Assembly: GCA_033961575.1 (NCBI GenBank) | Contig: CM066731.1 | Location: forward strand, 77,397,501-77,461,500 | Length of the DNA: 64,000 nt | Origin: Aselliscus stoliczkanus | Taxonomy: Eukaryota > Chordata > Mammalia > Chiroptera > Hipposideridae | Direction: 5' to 3' | In this document: positions 44,656-55,827 of the stretch, piece by piece | Layout: each line of letters begins with the position of its first letter | How positions within the stretch are numbered: the stretch's first letter is position 1 | Notes under the pieces: generated by a model | Told to the model about the DNA's origin: nothing | What the model saw: the letters and a program-made list of their open reading frames with translations, nothing else | Databases searched by the model: none | Position numbers and translations under genes: made by a program

Positions 44656-47600
44656 GAGGTGAAAAATGAAATTCTTACATCACAAGACTCTAACAGTGAT
44701 TAAATGAACAAATGTATCTAAAATCTTTAGTGCAGTGTTAAAAAGCTAGTTAGCATTTTTTTCCCCTTCCATTCTGACTCAAGACCTATAGGTAGAAATG
44801 GTCTCATTCCTTAGAGTCATAACAACTGAGTGAATTTGTGCAGGCACAGGACTTTTCTAAAATTTATAAGATTTATTTTAATAGAGGTGAGTCAATAACT
44901 TAGAAATATAATATTTTTCATGCGCAGAGTTATAAAAGTTAACGCCGTACTTGACGAAGAAAAACATAAGCCGACATTGGGCTATTTCCATATAATTGGT
45001 GACATGTTTGAACACAGGACTTGTGGGCTCCAGGTCAAAAATGCAGTTTTAACACAGTGCAAATCCTGGCAGAACTTTGCTCTAAAACATCCAGGCTCTG
45101 TGCTGGCTGGATTATTAGCACATGTTAGCCCATTAAAACCTGTTTACAAGGGAGAGAGTGGCTGAAAAACTGCCACGTTACCCAGCTACCCAAAGAGAAA
45201 AAATTCATTAGTTATTTCAGGCTTGGCTCTCAAAAAAAAAAGTAAAAGGAGGGTTTTAAAATGTGCTGATTGAGTTCCTAAAGTCTGTCTCAGAAGTCTC
45301 TTGCTTGATTCTTTCCTCACTTTTGAAAAAATTTGCATTTCTTTCATTTTTCTTCAGAACAGATCAAGGCTTTGTGTCTGCTGGCATTTTTCTACCTGGG
45401 GGGAAAAAAGACAGAAAACAAACAAACAAAAACAGCCTTCCTTTCCCTTACATTAATGAGGAAACTTGTTTCCCAGCTACCAGAGATCATATTGGCTTTA
45501 TAAAATATGAAAAAAATCCCATATAAGAAACTAGAAAATAATGCCCATTATCCCAATAATTTGTAAGGGTCAGTGGGGTAAACCTTGACACAGGGTACAT
45601 CATGGAAAACAGAAATTAGCACCACATATTCATTGGACAGGGAATCCAAATATTTCAAGATTTATTTCAGACTAGTTCAGGTGTTTCTAACATCCTAGGT
45701 CAGAAAAAGAAGATAATCCCTGTAGAAAGGCAGGGCACCAATGCCAGGCTTATCCACTCTTGTTCCCAGAGCTTTGTGTGGTGCGCATAGCTTGGGAACA
45801 TGGTGGTTGGGTGGTTATTTGGTTTTTCTTTCTTGCATTAGAGATCAGGGAGAGAAGTGCAAACTGAATACATCCTCAAATTAGAAGGCATCTAATTTTT
45901 CTTGTTGTGGGGGTTGAAGTTTCCTGAAGATGAAGGACAACTGTGTGATTCCTCTCTTTTATTTTTCTTTATTTTCTATCTTTGCCATCTTTTTTCTTAA
46001 AAGCCTTGTATATGTGGATACGAGGAAAAGTCGAGGACATTATTTCACTGGACATAATGTGAGAGTAGAATCAACAACGTTGTGGATCTTTTGAGGGTGA
46101 GGCATTGAGCTAGGACCTGTCACATAATACTGCAGGAAAAAAAAAAGAACTCATAAAATTTAGGAAGAGGTTATTATTTTGCCAACATGCATAGAAGGAA
46201 ACTGAGAATCAGAAATTAAGTTAAAATGACTAGGTTAGTGTTCAACCTCAGGCTTTTCCTTTGGATTTTCAAGTTCATGGTGTTTACATCGTATCTTCCT
46301 GCCAACTAAGTTCATGTTTTTATATTGTCAGTTGTTTAAATAATTCAAATGTAAAGAAATTCTGCTTTAGATAAAAGGTCTGTAAACAAATGTACAATAC
46401 GCTATTCAGGAAAATAGATTTAAGATCTAAAATTGGGTTTTCCCAAAACATTTTACTTCGTGGTCCTGTTATTGACAGATTCTTTCAAGTAAGTAGAATT
46501 GACACAAGATGGTGAATCCATTGTCTTTACAGACTTGTGATCTACTTTGGCTAAGACTGTATGTATAATATTGCAAAGTAAATCATACATATCTACATAT
46601 CAACACACACTCATTTACACACACACACACATACACACTGATATTCATTGAATATAAGTGACATACTTTTTTCAGACCTTTTAAAAAGCTCAGTGCCTAT
46701 TACTTAGTAAGATTATCATCTAAGCACTAGGATACTAAGTGACATGAGTTACTAGTAAGAGCCTGTTTGCTTCTGAATGCTTTGCTCTGTGTTGCACAAC
46801 TGTTCCCATTTTAGTTGCCCCCGTACTCCAACCCACATGGAAATCTGGGGGCTGCATAGGAGCAATGAGAATACCATCAAAGTGTCTTGCTATGTGGAGA
46901 GACTTGCCATTTCCTCTGTCAGGAATCAGAACATCCACTTGGGCAAATCTTCAATGAATGAACAAATACCTGATTTTCTCACTTCATGCATTTCAAATCT
47001 CAGTTCTTTGTCACTTCTCCTCTTCTGAGGTACCGGGTGTCAATGGGGAGCACTCTCTCTCTCAAGTCCTCACCTGTTCATTGAAAAATAGAGACTATGT
47101 TCTATTTTTTAATGAAGGAAATTATTGCTGTTTTAAAAACTCTTAAAACAATGCTTAGACTGGAGACTGGTATTGTTGAAACCAACATAATTCCTAAGAA
47201 AACAGGAAATTGTATAAAAGTAAAGGTGACCACCTGGTTTGCTTCTTTGGAAAATCAGGGCAGAAGGTTTTAAATTTTGTGTGACATTAAGATTCCTGTA
47301 GTCATTTTGAAAGTGATCTGACATTTTAATGTTATTTTTAATTCTGTGATGGGATAGTGCTGGGGAATGAAAATAGGATGAAAGAGGTTGGGAGGGGGTC
47401 AGTCATTAAAATTTGAGGTCTGCCTTTTATACTGTAGCCCTTCTCGAAATATCAGCTCTCCACTGAAAAGTGAGTGTGGGCCAAGAGCTTGAACTCAGGC
47501 TTCAGGGTTCAGGGCTGCAACCCAGCTGTGCTCTGTGTAGATGCAGAATGTGGGTATGCTTTGTTCTGTTAAACCTCATTGTCCTCCATTGCAAAAAGAG

Positions 47601-48972
47601 AGAGCTGGTCTAGAATTGCTAAAGTCCCTTCTAGAACTTTATATGAGTTCTTAAAGACAAAACAGTAAGTCAACCCTGCCCCTTATAATAAATTATCAAC
47701 CCAAGAGTCTTCTTTTGAAAATGGGGTAAGTGGGCTTGACTAGGGGTATTCAGTGCCCTGGACCCTGCCAGAGATCATGTTTCCCAACTCCCAAAATTGT
47801 GGTACATTTTATGGAGTAAGAAATGTGGACTTGGCCTCTTTCATACAATGAATTTTGTGAATCAGCTGCTTGGATATCCCATAGAGGTCATGCACATGAC
47901 TCTCAGAGACCCATATAGAGTTTCGTACCAAAGATTCACACCTTTTTTTTTTTTTTTTGCTTTGGTAACCTTCTTTAAATCACACTAGAATACTGTGTAT
48001 GTGTGTGTGTGTGTGTGTGTGTTAGTGACAGGGTTATTAGAATAGTAAGGCATTCAAACTACATTAATGGAGGAACTTGTAGGTACTGGAGCTATTTCAT
48101 GTGGAGAGAAAACAAGACAGAAACATGATAAGGGTCTTTGCATATGGGATAAGCTTTCTCACAGATAAGGGTTTTTATGTGTTTATGTTGCTGCAGGAAG
48201 TAGAACAAGCACAGGAAGACCAAATGGCAGAGAAACCACTTTTGGTTTTTCGTTAGAGAATATTCTATTCAGAGCTTTCCAGCTTCAAAGTATATACTGC
48301 TTTGCTATCACTAGAGGCATCAATCCCAGAGTGAAACTGTCAAGATTAAGGAGTGAGACTCAGCACTACTGAATGGAAACCTGAAAACGGAGAAGGAAGT
48401 CTCCAGACTTTTCATCCAGCAGCTGGGCACCGCTAATGAATATAAGAAAGTAGAAGCCAATCACCAAACACAGAAAGGGATTCCTGGGCAAAAGGAAACA
48501 CAATCAGCAAAGATACAGAGATAAACCAGATGCCTTGGAAAAGTTTTCAGTTGAAGCAAATGGCTTATTGAAGAGGCCATCTCAGGTCATCTCATTTAAT
48601 TCTTAGCTACAAGCAATAGTGTTCATCTTATTTCCTCAACCACATTTCCTCAGTATTTCTATAGTTTCTTGAATAATAAGAATTAGAGAAAGGGCATTCT
48701 GAAAATACCAATTAAGCAATCTATTCTAATCAGTTGTTAATTTTCTATACTTAGTAAATGGCTGTGATTGACTTGTTCTTTCTCTGGCTGAAGATGTGAT
48801 GAAATTCTAGCAACATAACCTTGATCAGCAGCCATAAAGGCTATTTATTTAATGATTATTTAATATCGTGTTTACATTAAATATTATCTCAGTGCTATGG
48901 TCAACGCCGTCCCACTTATCTGTAAGAACTTATCTCAATGCTTATTTTCTCAAGAAATCTTCCCATAGCAGA
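44656..48972. other. Intronic sequence with microsatellites
   Basis: No gene. Imperfect CA repeat near 46605-46640; T-run at 47942-47958; TG repeat at 47995-48021. About 46160-46265 may be an antisense MIR. The open frame 44920-45165 (81 codons) covers sequence unusually rich in CpG for this region but has no recognised similarity. Confidence 0.45.
47995..48021. repeat. (TG)n microsatellite
   Basis: About thirteen GT units. Confidence 0.93.
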
Positions 48973-49424
48973 TGTCAGGTATAAGTGTGTCAATCAGGGA
49001 CCGTTTTGGTGGTGAGATGCCCAAACGAAAGAAAGCATGTGGCAGATGTGCCATAAATGCAGCAACAGCTCTTTATTCGTCAGAGGCTGGGGCCAGAGAG
49101 AGCGATCAAAATGGAAGCGATCAAAAGGGTTTATAGACACACATGAAAAATAGTGACATGGTGCCAACAACACATGCACACTACGGAGAAAGTTACATGA
49201 AACTTACACATACAGTAAACTTACAAGCAATCTTATACCAGCCTGTCTAAATTCCCCTCTGTCCCGCCCAGAGAGGAGGGGCCAGGCTGGCCTGCCTCCA
49301 AAGCCTGTCAATAGTTTCCAAGGCTAGGGGGTCCTGACAGCTATCAACGGCCTCCAACACTAGGGGGCCCTGACAGTTGTCAATGGCTTCCAACGTTAGG
49401 GGTCCCTGACAGCTGGGTATCACA
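48973..49424 (-). mobile_element. Provirus 3' LTR (antisense), with three tandem subrepeats
   Basis: The 452-bp LTR begins TGTGATACC on the minus strand (from 49424) and ends ACCTGACA (48973). The polypurine tract lies at 49425-49436 on the internal side (minus TTAGGGGTGGAG). A TATA-like TATAAA lies near 49130 and AATAAA at 49072-49077. The U3 start holds three ~36-bp units ("gtcaa(t/c)ggc(t/c)tccaac...tagggg(t/g)ccctgacag"), where the other LTR has one. The outer flank is gcaga and that of the partner LTR is gcagg, a probable 5-bp target duplication with one mismatch. Confidence 0.88.
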
Positions 49425-49432
49425 CTCCACCC

Positions 49433-49962
49433 CTAATGGTTTGGGACCTCAATTTTTCTCGAAGGGCCAGACCCTGGACCCAAAGGCCACAGTAACAATA
49501 TAGGGCATAACACAATACAAAAAAGGTGCTGGCCAGCACAGCTACAACAATTAACAACCAGCACCAAGTGGAGCCCAGGTGAGACTACCAGGAGGACAAA
49601 GCGTCCGCAGTCAGTGCATGGATGGCCTGGACTTGTATGTCCATCTCCTTTTATGCACCCTGCACTTGTCCCTGGTGGTCGGGTATGTAAACACAGCACT
49701 CTATACACTGCTGTTACGAGATCAAGAGCCATGCGATTCTGCAGCACAACTTTTTGCATCTAGGTGGTTTTTGCATCTTATCTATCAATAAGGACATCAC
49801 TGTCCTGGTAGCATTCAGGGCCTGGGCAGTGTGCTCAGCCAAGGCCTCTACCTGTAGCTCCACATTGATAATCCCAGCCTCAGGGAGAAAAAGGGCCAGG
49901 GGGTAAAACCACCACACTGCCCGTTTGTGGCGATGCCACCTAATGGTACAGCATATCCTCAT
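49433..49962 (-). pseudogene. env: Provirus env, TM subunit (broken)
   Basis: Minus-strand frames show a helical stretch (ALAEHTAQALNATRTVMSLL) in one frame, then after a frameshift near 49750 VLQNRMALDL. This is the heptad and immunosuppressive-domain-like core of gamma-type TM proteins. A hydrophobic stretch consistent with a membrane anchor follows (around GQHLFCIVLCPILLLWPL, near 49480-49530) with a short tail ending at 49433. The usual CX6CC just after the core is not visible; only a single Cys is evident. The polypurine tract overlaps the stop region. The frameshift and Cys loss make it non-functional. Confidence 0.75.
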
Positions 49963-50977
49963 TCTGGGGCTTCTGTGGAAGTGTGTCCAGAATTCACCCT
50001 GTTATATAGGGGCGACCTCATGTACAACGGACTTTCCAGTGGGCTGGGAAGTATGGCCACCGTAGTTTCCACAAACCATAAGTACCCAGCTGGCAGAATA
50101 TCTATGGGTTGTGTCCCCACATATCGCCTTCCATCCCACCAAAAACCTGGGAGTTCCACCCATGTTATATCGCCATACAACTCCTTTGGGGTCCACCATA
50201 CAGTACAGCTCGGGATGGCTCGCACCTTTTCTATACAACGAGGAGCCTGTTCTAATAGTTCCACATGCTACTCTGTCAACCATCCCCACCCATTGTTCAC
50301 TGAATATCCCAATAAGGGCAGGGCCTTGTGGTATTCTTGTTGCAGAAGGGCATCCACTGCTTTCCAGCATGAGGTCCAGTCCCTAGTCATCTGCCAGGAG
50401 TGCAGCCGGGTCCAATTTGAGGCTGTAGCCAGTGTTATGCACCGTGGGAGTCCTTCAGCAGCCAATGTGGTGATCTCAGTGCACACCCAGCACTGAGAGA
50501 TGTTATACACCTGGGCAAAGACATGGGCCCAGGCCAGGATACTGTTGCCTACATCTAGGCTGGATGATAGTAAGGAGACAGAGACGATTAGAGGCAAATC
50601 TCTGCCTTCTGGCAGTACACAAGCCACTCTCCCATCCTGGGAAAGGACGATAGCAACCGGGGGGGGGGGGGGGAGGGCAGGGTGGAGAAGGGTCTCCTGG
50701 ACTGTGAAACCACACTGTTTCCCCCAAAGCCATGGGGGAAGGCAAGTTCACCTCTTGGACCTGCAGCAAAGGCAAAGGCCACAGGGACACTGCAAAGGTA
50801 CCCTGTAGCAAGGTCCCTCTCCCGTCTTGCAATAAGGTGACCTGTAAGGCGGTTGGCCAGGAGCATAGCAAAGGCTGGACTTGCAGTCCACGGACAGTGC
50901 CGGGCTCCCAGGGTTCCACAAAAGTTACCCAGGGATTCCGAGAGACAACAGTCTTCCATGGCCAAGTCTATGTTCAT
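49959..50977 (-). pseudogene. env: Provirus env, SU subunit (broken)
   Basis: Three overlapping minus-strand frames (50588-50977, 50268-50627, 49959-50264) cover a surface glycoprotein remnant. The motif NISQCWVC at 50481-50504 is the CWxC motif with an adjacent glycosylation sequon, typical of gamma-type SU proteins that link covalently to TM. Trp/Cys-rich text follows (TASNWTRLHSWQ, NNGWGWLTE). A run of 15 G on the plus strand (50659-50673) sits in the N-terminal half and has probably shifted the frame. No single frame spans SU, and no clean signal peptide was identified. Confidence 0.7.
50659..50673. repeat. Run of 15 G (poly-C on the coding strand of env)
   Basis: Fifteen consecutive G, followed by GAGGGCAGGG. 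It is a possible quadruplex and slippage site. Confidence 0.97.
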
Positions 50978-51109
50978 GTCAAGTCCAGAGCTTCCCTGAT
51001 TGGCAGGAGCAACACTTCCTGCTGTACTAGGGGCAAATCTTGGGGTTGGCTTGACCCCGGCACTACCTTGAGGGTGCGTGGCAACCCCCCTACCACTTTA
51101 TCTGGCTGT

Positions 51110-51860
51110 GACTAGCCTGTCTTTCGCAGCTGTTCATTTAACAGTCACAACACTATTGGCACTCGGGATGTCCATTGTTTCAATGGACTTGTCCCTCCTA
51201 GGGCCCGGAGCTTTTCCTTCAGCAGCCCATTGAAGCATTCTGTCATACCCGCAGCCTGCTGTTGATAGGGGACAAGTAGCTGCTGCTCTGTGTCCTGCTC
51301 CTTCACCTACTGTTGAACCCACTGCCCGGTTAAATGGGTTCCTTGAGTACTTGAGATGGTGAGCAGCCACCCATATGTAGCGTTCAGTTGCTCCAGGATA
51401 CATATGGTGTTCTGTTGCAAAGCGGTGTAAGTAGGCCATGCAAACCCCAAGCTGATGGTGGTATGAACCGCTGTAAGCAAGTACCGCCTACCAGCAGCTT
51501 AGGGAAGCAGCCCCACATAATCCATCTGCCACACTTGTAGTAGGCATAGCTTTCAACCTTGCCAGGCTGAGTAGGCAATCACCGCTGATGGGGGTGGTGG
51601 CGGGCGCACTGGGGACATGATCGAACAGCCTCTGTGGTGTCAGCAACTGTCAAAGATATGCCCCAGTGCTGGGCTACTTGGCACATGGTTCATGGGCCTA
51701 CATGCCCAAATTTCTGATGTAACCAAGGGCCCCCAGTGGCATCCTGCACCACCGAAAGGGAGAGAGGACACTGCGGGGCAGACTTGCACCAACATGTCTT
51801 CTGTGTCATTTCCCAGGGAAAGGGATGGCTTATGGCCCAGGATGTCGTAAATCATAGCCA
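51110..51860 (-). pseudogene. pol: Provirus integrase (broken)
   Basis: Minus-strand text across several frames follows a retroviral integrase core: a segment reading YGWLLTISSTQGTHLTG (about 51315-51385), TECFNGLLKEKLRALGG (about 51190-51245), and an upstream zinc-binding-like part. At the second catalytic position the usual Asp before QGTH appears as Thr; the Glu of the DDE triad is present. In-frame stops are numerous. It lies between RNase H and env, the expected order. Confidence 0.7.
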
Positions 51861-51906
51861 ACCGGCTCCTGTCCCAAGACCAAAGGTCCTCCCAAAGGGC
51901 ATGTCC

Positions 51907-52431
51907 TCATAGGGACTGCTGACCTATCATATACCCCTGGGCCATCCAATGGGGCAGCCACAGGGGGAGACACCAGAACACTGCCCTGCTGTCAGTACAG
52001 ACATACACATCCCCCACCTTGTACATGAGCACCAGCCAGACAGCTCTGAGCTTGGCCCATTGACTACTCTGGCCTGGGCCGGTGTCATACCAGAATTCCA
52101 CTGATTCTGGCTGTAACCCCACCACAGTCCATGTGGGGGGCTGGCCCCAACAGGAGCCACCTGTGAACCATGCCCTGCCAGGGACAGGTGGCTTTTCTTC
52201 CTTGTATGGGCTGGCCACCTCTACACAGTGCTTTGAAAGTGCCTCTTCCTTGTCCGCCTGGAAGACCACTGGGCCCAGCAGCTCATGGAGCTGTTGGGAC
52301 AGTGGACTGGAACTAGACAAGGCCCGTTGCTCCAAATATGCTCCCCACTTGGTCAGTGTGGGAGTTTGGGCCACCCCTGTCTTGAGTGCCCTGAGCCATG
52401 ACCCCAGCCAATCCTCGACCAGGTCCTGCAC
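51907..52431 (-). pseudogene. pol: Provirus RNase H region of pol (174-codon frame, inactive)
   Basis: One open minus-strand frame holds an RNase H layout: WFTGGS (residues 88-93), SSQWAKLRAVWLV (about 120-132) and VCTDSRAVFWCL (about 140-151). RNase H needs Asp in the first motif (TDGS) and Glu in the second (AELRA); here they read Gly and Lys, and only the Asp of CTDS remains. The frame is open but the enzyme would be dead. It follows RT and precedes integrase, as in retroviral pol. Confidence 0.8.
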
Positions 52432-52531
52432 TGTGACGGTGCAGGACCTGCGATTGCTTCACAGGCCACTAGGGCTGTGTAAATGGCCACTAGCTGCTTC
52501 TCAAACAATGAGTATCTTTGCTCAGCTCCTT

Positions 52532-53573
52532 TCTAGAGCTGAGACCAGAAACCCAAGGGTACCTTCCTGGTCCCAAGGGTCTGCCACAGACCCCAACCAA
52601 AGCCCTCCTGCATCTGAACTATCAACATGTATGTGAGGGTGGGATCAATGACTTGCAAAGTCTGGGCTTGAGCCACAGCCCATTTGGCAGCCGTAAAGGC
52701 TTCCTCTGTCTTCCTCTGTGCCAGTCTCACACCGCCCTCTGCTTCATCAGACTATGAAGGGGGTGCATTATGGTCGCAAAATGGTGTATGAACACCCACT
52801 AATACTCCAAGAGGCCCCCAAAAATCTGGAGTTGTTTCACCATTTCTGGGCGCAGATACTCCTGGATTTTGTCAATGACAGCTTCTGGCATAACCTTGGT
52901 CTTACCCAACCAGATAACTCCCAAGCATTTGACAGAAAATCCAGGCCCTTGAACCTTGGCCTCATTGACAGTCCATCCCCAGTCATTAAGTGCTGCTCTG
53001 AGGGCCCTAGCCCCATTCTCTAGATCTGCAAGAGAATCAGAGGTTAAAATGTCATCTATATAGTGGAATAGAGAATGGGGCGAGGGGCATGTTTCCGCTG
53101 GGGCATATTTCCATGTGGCTAAGTCCTGGGCCACCAGTCCATGGCAGATCATCGGGCTGTGCAGGTACCCAAGTGACAGGACCAAAAATGTCCATTGTCA
53201 TTCCTCCCAAGTGAAGGCAAACTGCTCCTGACTCTCTGGTGCAATGTCAATGGAGAAAAAGGCATTTGCCAAGCCCGCGACATAATGGTACATCCCCAGT
53301 GTCAAGGACAGGCGGTCCATGTGGTCCATTATGGAGGCGATGGTGGCATGCAGGGGCAGCATCACCCTGTTCAGTTCCCGAGAGTCCACAGTCATTTGTC
53401 AGGTGCTGTCTGGTTGTGGACCAGCCATATAAGGGAGTTGAATGAGCTGTGAGTGGGGTGTATGATGCAGCCTCCTCCAGCTTCAGGATTGTCTGGCTGA
53501 TCTCCTCATGTGCCCCTGGGAGGCGGTACTGGTGCTCATGAACTGCCCTGGTAGGGCTCTGCAAGATGATGGG
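52532..53573 (-). pseudogene. pol: Provirus reverse transcriptase (broken)
   Basis: Minus-strand frames carry RT motifs in order: TVDSRELNRVMLPLHA (about 53345-53395), ANAFFSIDIAPESQEQFAF, the motif usually LPQG read here as LSLG before YLHSP (about 53165), and the polymerase box YIDD at 53051-53062. The thumb follows (GPGFSVKCLGVIWLGKTKV, EAVIDKIQEYL). Frames change near 53195 and 52800. YIDD itself is intact. The RT type (YIDD plus the ANAFFSI box) fits a vertebrate ERV with gamma-related env. Confidence 0.85.
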
Positions 53574-53918
53574 CTTGTGGTGCGGGTGCCCTTGCACCAC
53601 TGTTTTCACAATACACATCCACAAGTGGAACCTGCCCTGTGTCGTCTGCACTGCAAGGTCCTGCAAAATATCCATCCCTAATATGTACTCTGCAGTGGGG
53701 GGGATGTACACCACATAAGCCCATGGGGCAAGGCATTCAATGCCTAGAACTACAGTTGCCTGCCGCACCAATATGTGACGGCCTCCATGTCCTTCTATGT
53801 ACACTAGGGGACCTCCAAAACAGTCTGGATTACCGTACAACAGGGTGTTGTCAGCAGCAGTGTTCACCAGGGCCAACATACGATGCACATTGCGGGGTGG
53901 GGTGGGGAGGGGGAGCAA
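53574..53918 (-). pseudogene. pro: Provirus protease, active site lost
   Basis: The first ~115 residues of the frame 53247-53918 fit a retroviral aspartic protease. The active-site loop, usually DTG, reads NTA (53856-53864, in LVNTAADNTLLY); the flap (IEGHGGR) and ILGMDIL near the C terminus are in place. With Asp and Gly replaced it cannot be catalytic. It runs on in frame into the RT start. Confidence 0.8.
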
Positions 53919-53993
53919 TGAATGGTCAGTTCCACATGAGGCCTCTGGTCTCCCGGTTCCCCTGCTAACTGGGTCCCTCAGCCTGATCCTCAG

Positions 53994-55354
53994 TCAAAAA
54001 AGTCCTTTAGCTGCACTTTGTGGGCCATGACCTTGGGTGGCTTGGTGAAATTTCTGTTCCGGGCTCAACTGGTTCCAGAGGGCTAGCAAAACCTCATTAG
54101 GCTGCTGTTTCATCTTAGCTTGCGACATGCCTGCCGCCAGGAGATAGAGCCACAAGTGCCTCTGGTTCACTTTGACAGGGATCACTGCTGCTGGGTGGGG
54201 TCTCTGCCCCCCCACGCCCTGTGGGTGGGAACTGGGAGTGGCTTTGACAGGCTTAACCGCACCCCGCACTTTATCCTTCCATTGGATCTCCACATCACCC
54301 AGCCTAGCCATAGCTGTTGTGACCTCATGAATGCGACACTCCACAAAAGGGGTCAAAATGGCAGCTAAAGGAGCCTGCTGGGCCGGAAGTGAGGATTAAG
54401 TCTTTCATCCATGTGGTGAACATTTCCTCACTGGGGCTTTATAGCGATCCTGGAAAATCATCTGCAGCATGCCCATCTCCATAATGATCTGCACCAGATC
54501 CACGGACTATTTATTGATCATCTCTGGCAACTTCTGGGTGTCTGCCCAGACCATGCGGGCTGCCAACATGAGCCAGTTGATCAGCAAGTGATTACCCTGG
54601 TCATTTATCACCAAGCGCTGAATGCTCTGCAGGCACTGATGGAGGGAAGGAATCACCATGATAGAGGTGAGTTGGGCCATTTCATCAGGGAGTGGCTCCA
54701 TGATCTCAGCCCCATCATTCCGCAGTCACAACAGCCAGCTCGGAATGGTCTCTCCGACCTGTTGATGAACTTGGCTAGCTAACTCCCGGAGCTCAGCCCA
54801 CGTATATGCTGTATACATGGTGTGCTGTGTGACCTCCAGTGCCCCAGCAGGGCCTCCACCGGGGGCTATGGGCTGGCCATGCTCTATTTGCCTTTTGGTT
54901 ACCGGCTGGACCTGGAGTACGACTTGCGTTAGGCTCTCAGATGGTGACACAGGACAGGAGGAAAATGGGGAGCCTACCTGGCCTTCCAATGCCTTTTCCA
55001 GGGCATGAGCCCATTGTTCCAACGCCTCCTGCGCCTGCTTCAGCTGCTGTACCTGCCACGTCTGGTTGCCTACGGTGACTGCTTGCTTCTGCAAGATGGA
55101 GAGGAGCAGCCATGTAACCCACCCTGCTGACTCACAGTGGGCCATGGGTATACTAGTCTCCATGTGGCCTAACACCTCCCATACAGCCTCCATTTTGGGC
55201 ACCATCACCTCCCAGTCCTCAGGAGAGACCCACGCTGTGAGGAATTCAGTGACTGGGTGCCACAATGCTATTGGGGGCCACATGGTGGAGTCTTCCCCCA
55301 AGGGTTCTAAGGAAGAGGGGCAGCTACTCAGCAGATCCAGAAGACTATGCCAAA
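53994..55354 (-). pseudogene. gag: Provirus gag (broken)
   Basis: Three minus-strand blocks lie between the 5' LTR and protease. Frame 54726-55433 runs out of the LTR; it has a Gln/Ala-rich helical stretch (QVQQLKQAQEALEQWAHALEK) and TYTWAELREL-like text ending GETIPSWLL. Frame 54507-54701 gives capsid-like SLHQCLQSIQRLVINDQGNH. Frame 53994-54356 contains RHLWLYLLAAGMSQAKM. No CCHC zinc knuckle is visible. The assignment rests on position and on a helical, Trp-containing composition, so it is less firm than pol. Confidence 0.6.
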
Positions 55355-55723
55355 TGTCGGGTCCGAGTGTGTCAATCAGGGACCGTTTTGTTGGTGAGAT
55401 GTGTGGTGAGAAAGCACATGGCAGATGTGCCATAAATGCAGCAACAGCTCTTTATTCGTCAGAGGCTGGGTCCAGAAAGAGTGATCAAAATGGAAGCAGG
55501 GTTTATATACATATGAAAAATAGTGACATGGTGCCAACAACACATGCACATTAGGGAGAAAGTTTCATGAAACTTGCAAGTACAGGAAACTTACAAGCAC
55601 TCTTGCACCAACCTGTCTGTCTTCCCCTGGGTCCCTCACAGAGGGGAGGGGCCAGGCCTGCCTGCCTCCAAAGCCCGTAAATGGCTTCCAACGCTAGGGG
55701 ACCCTGACAGCTGGGTTCCCACA
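55355..55723 (-). mobile_element. Provirus 5' LTR (antisense)
   Basis: The 369-bp partner of 48973-49424. On the minus strand it starts TGTGGGAACCC (55723) and ends GGACCCGACA (55355). TATATAAA lies at 55502-55509 and AATAAA at 55451-55456. It carries only one copy of the ~36-bp unit that is tripled in the other LTR. The sequence following it inside the provirus (minus TTTGGCATAGTCTTC) could hold the primer-binding site (TGGCATAG...), but no tRNA was matched. It differs from the 3' LTR by several substitutions and indels, so the insertion is not recent. Confidence 0.88.
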
Positions 55724-55827
55724 GCAGGTCAAATGCCCTGTTATCCATCCAGTCTTCTAGTTTTTTGTTTGTTGGTTTGTTTGTTTTCCTTTGTAGCAAT
55801 GCCCTAAATATGTGGTTATATGTATAT

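Noticed and set aside
44920..45165. 81-codon plus-strand frame in slightly CpG-rich sequence
   Set aside because: It could be conserved non-coding sequence, but nothing shows coding or splice signals. Conservation cannot be judged from one genome.
49927..50496. 189-codon plus-strand frame
   Set aside because: It is the antisense shadow of the proviral env; the minus strand carries the CWVC motif.
52082..52636. 184-codon plus-strand frame
   Set aside because: It is antisense to the pol RNase H/RT region, whose minus-strand motifs are clear.
55066..55554. 162-codon plus-strand frame
   Set aside because: It is antisense to gag and runs into the LTR; no similarity was seen.
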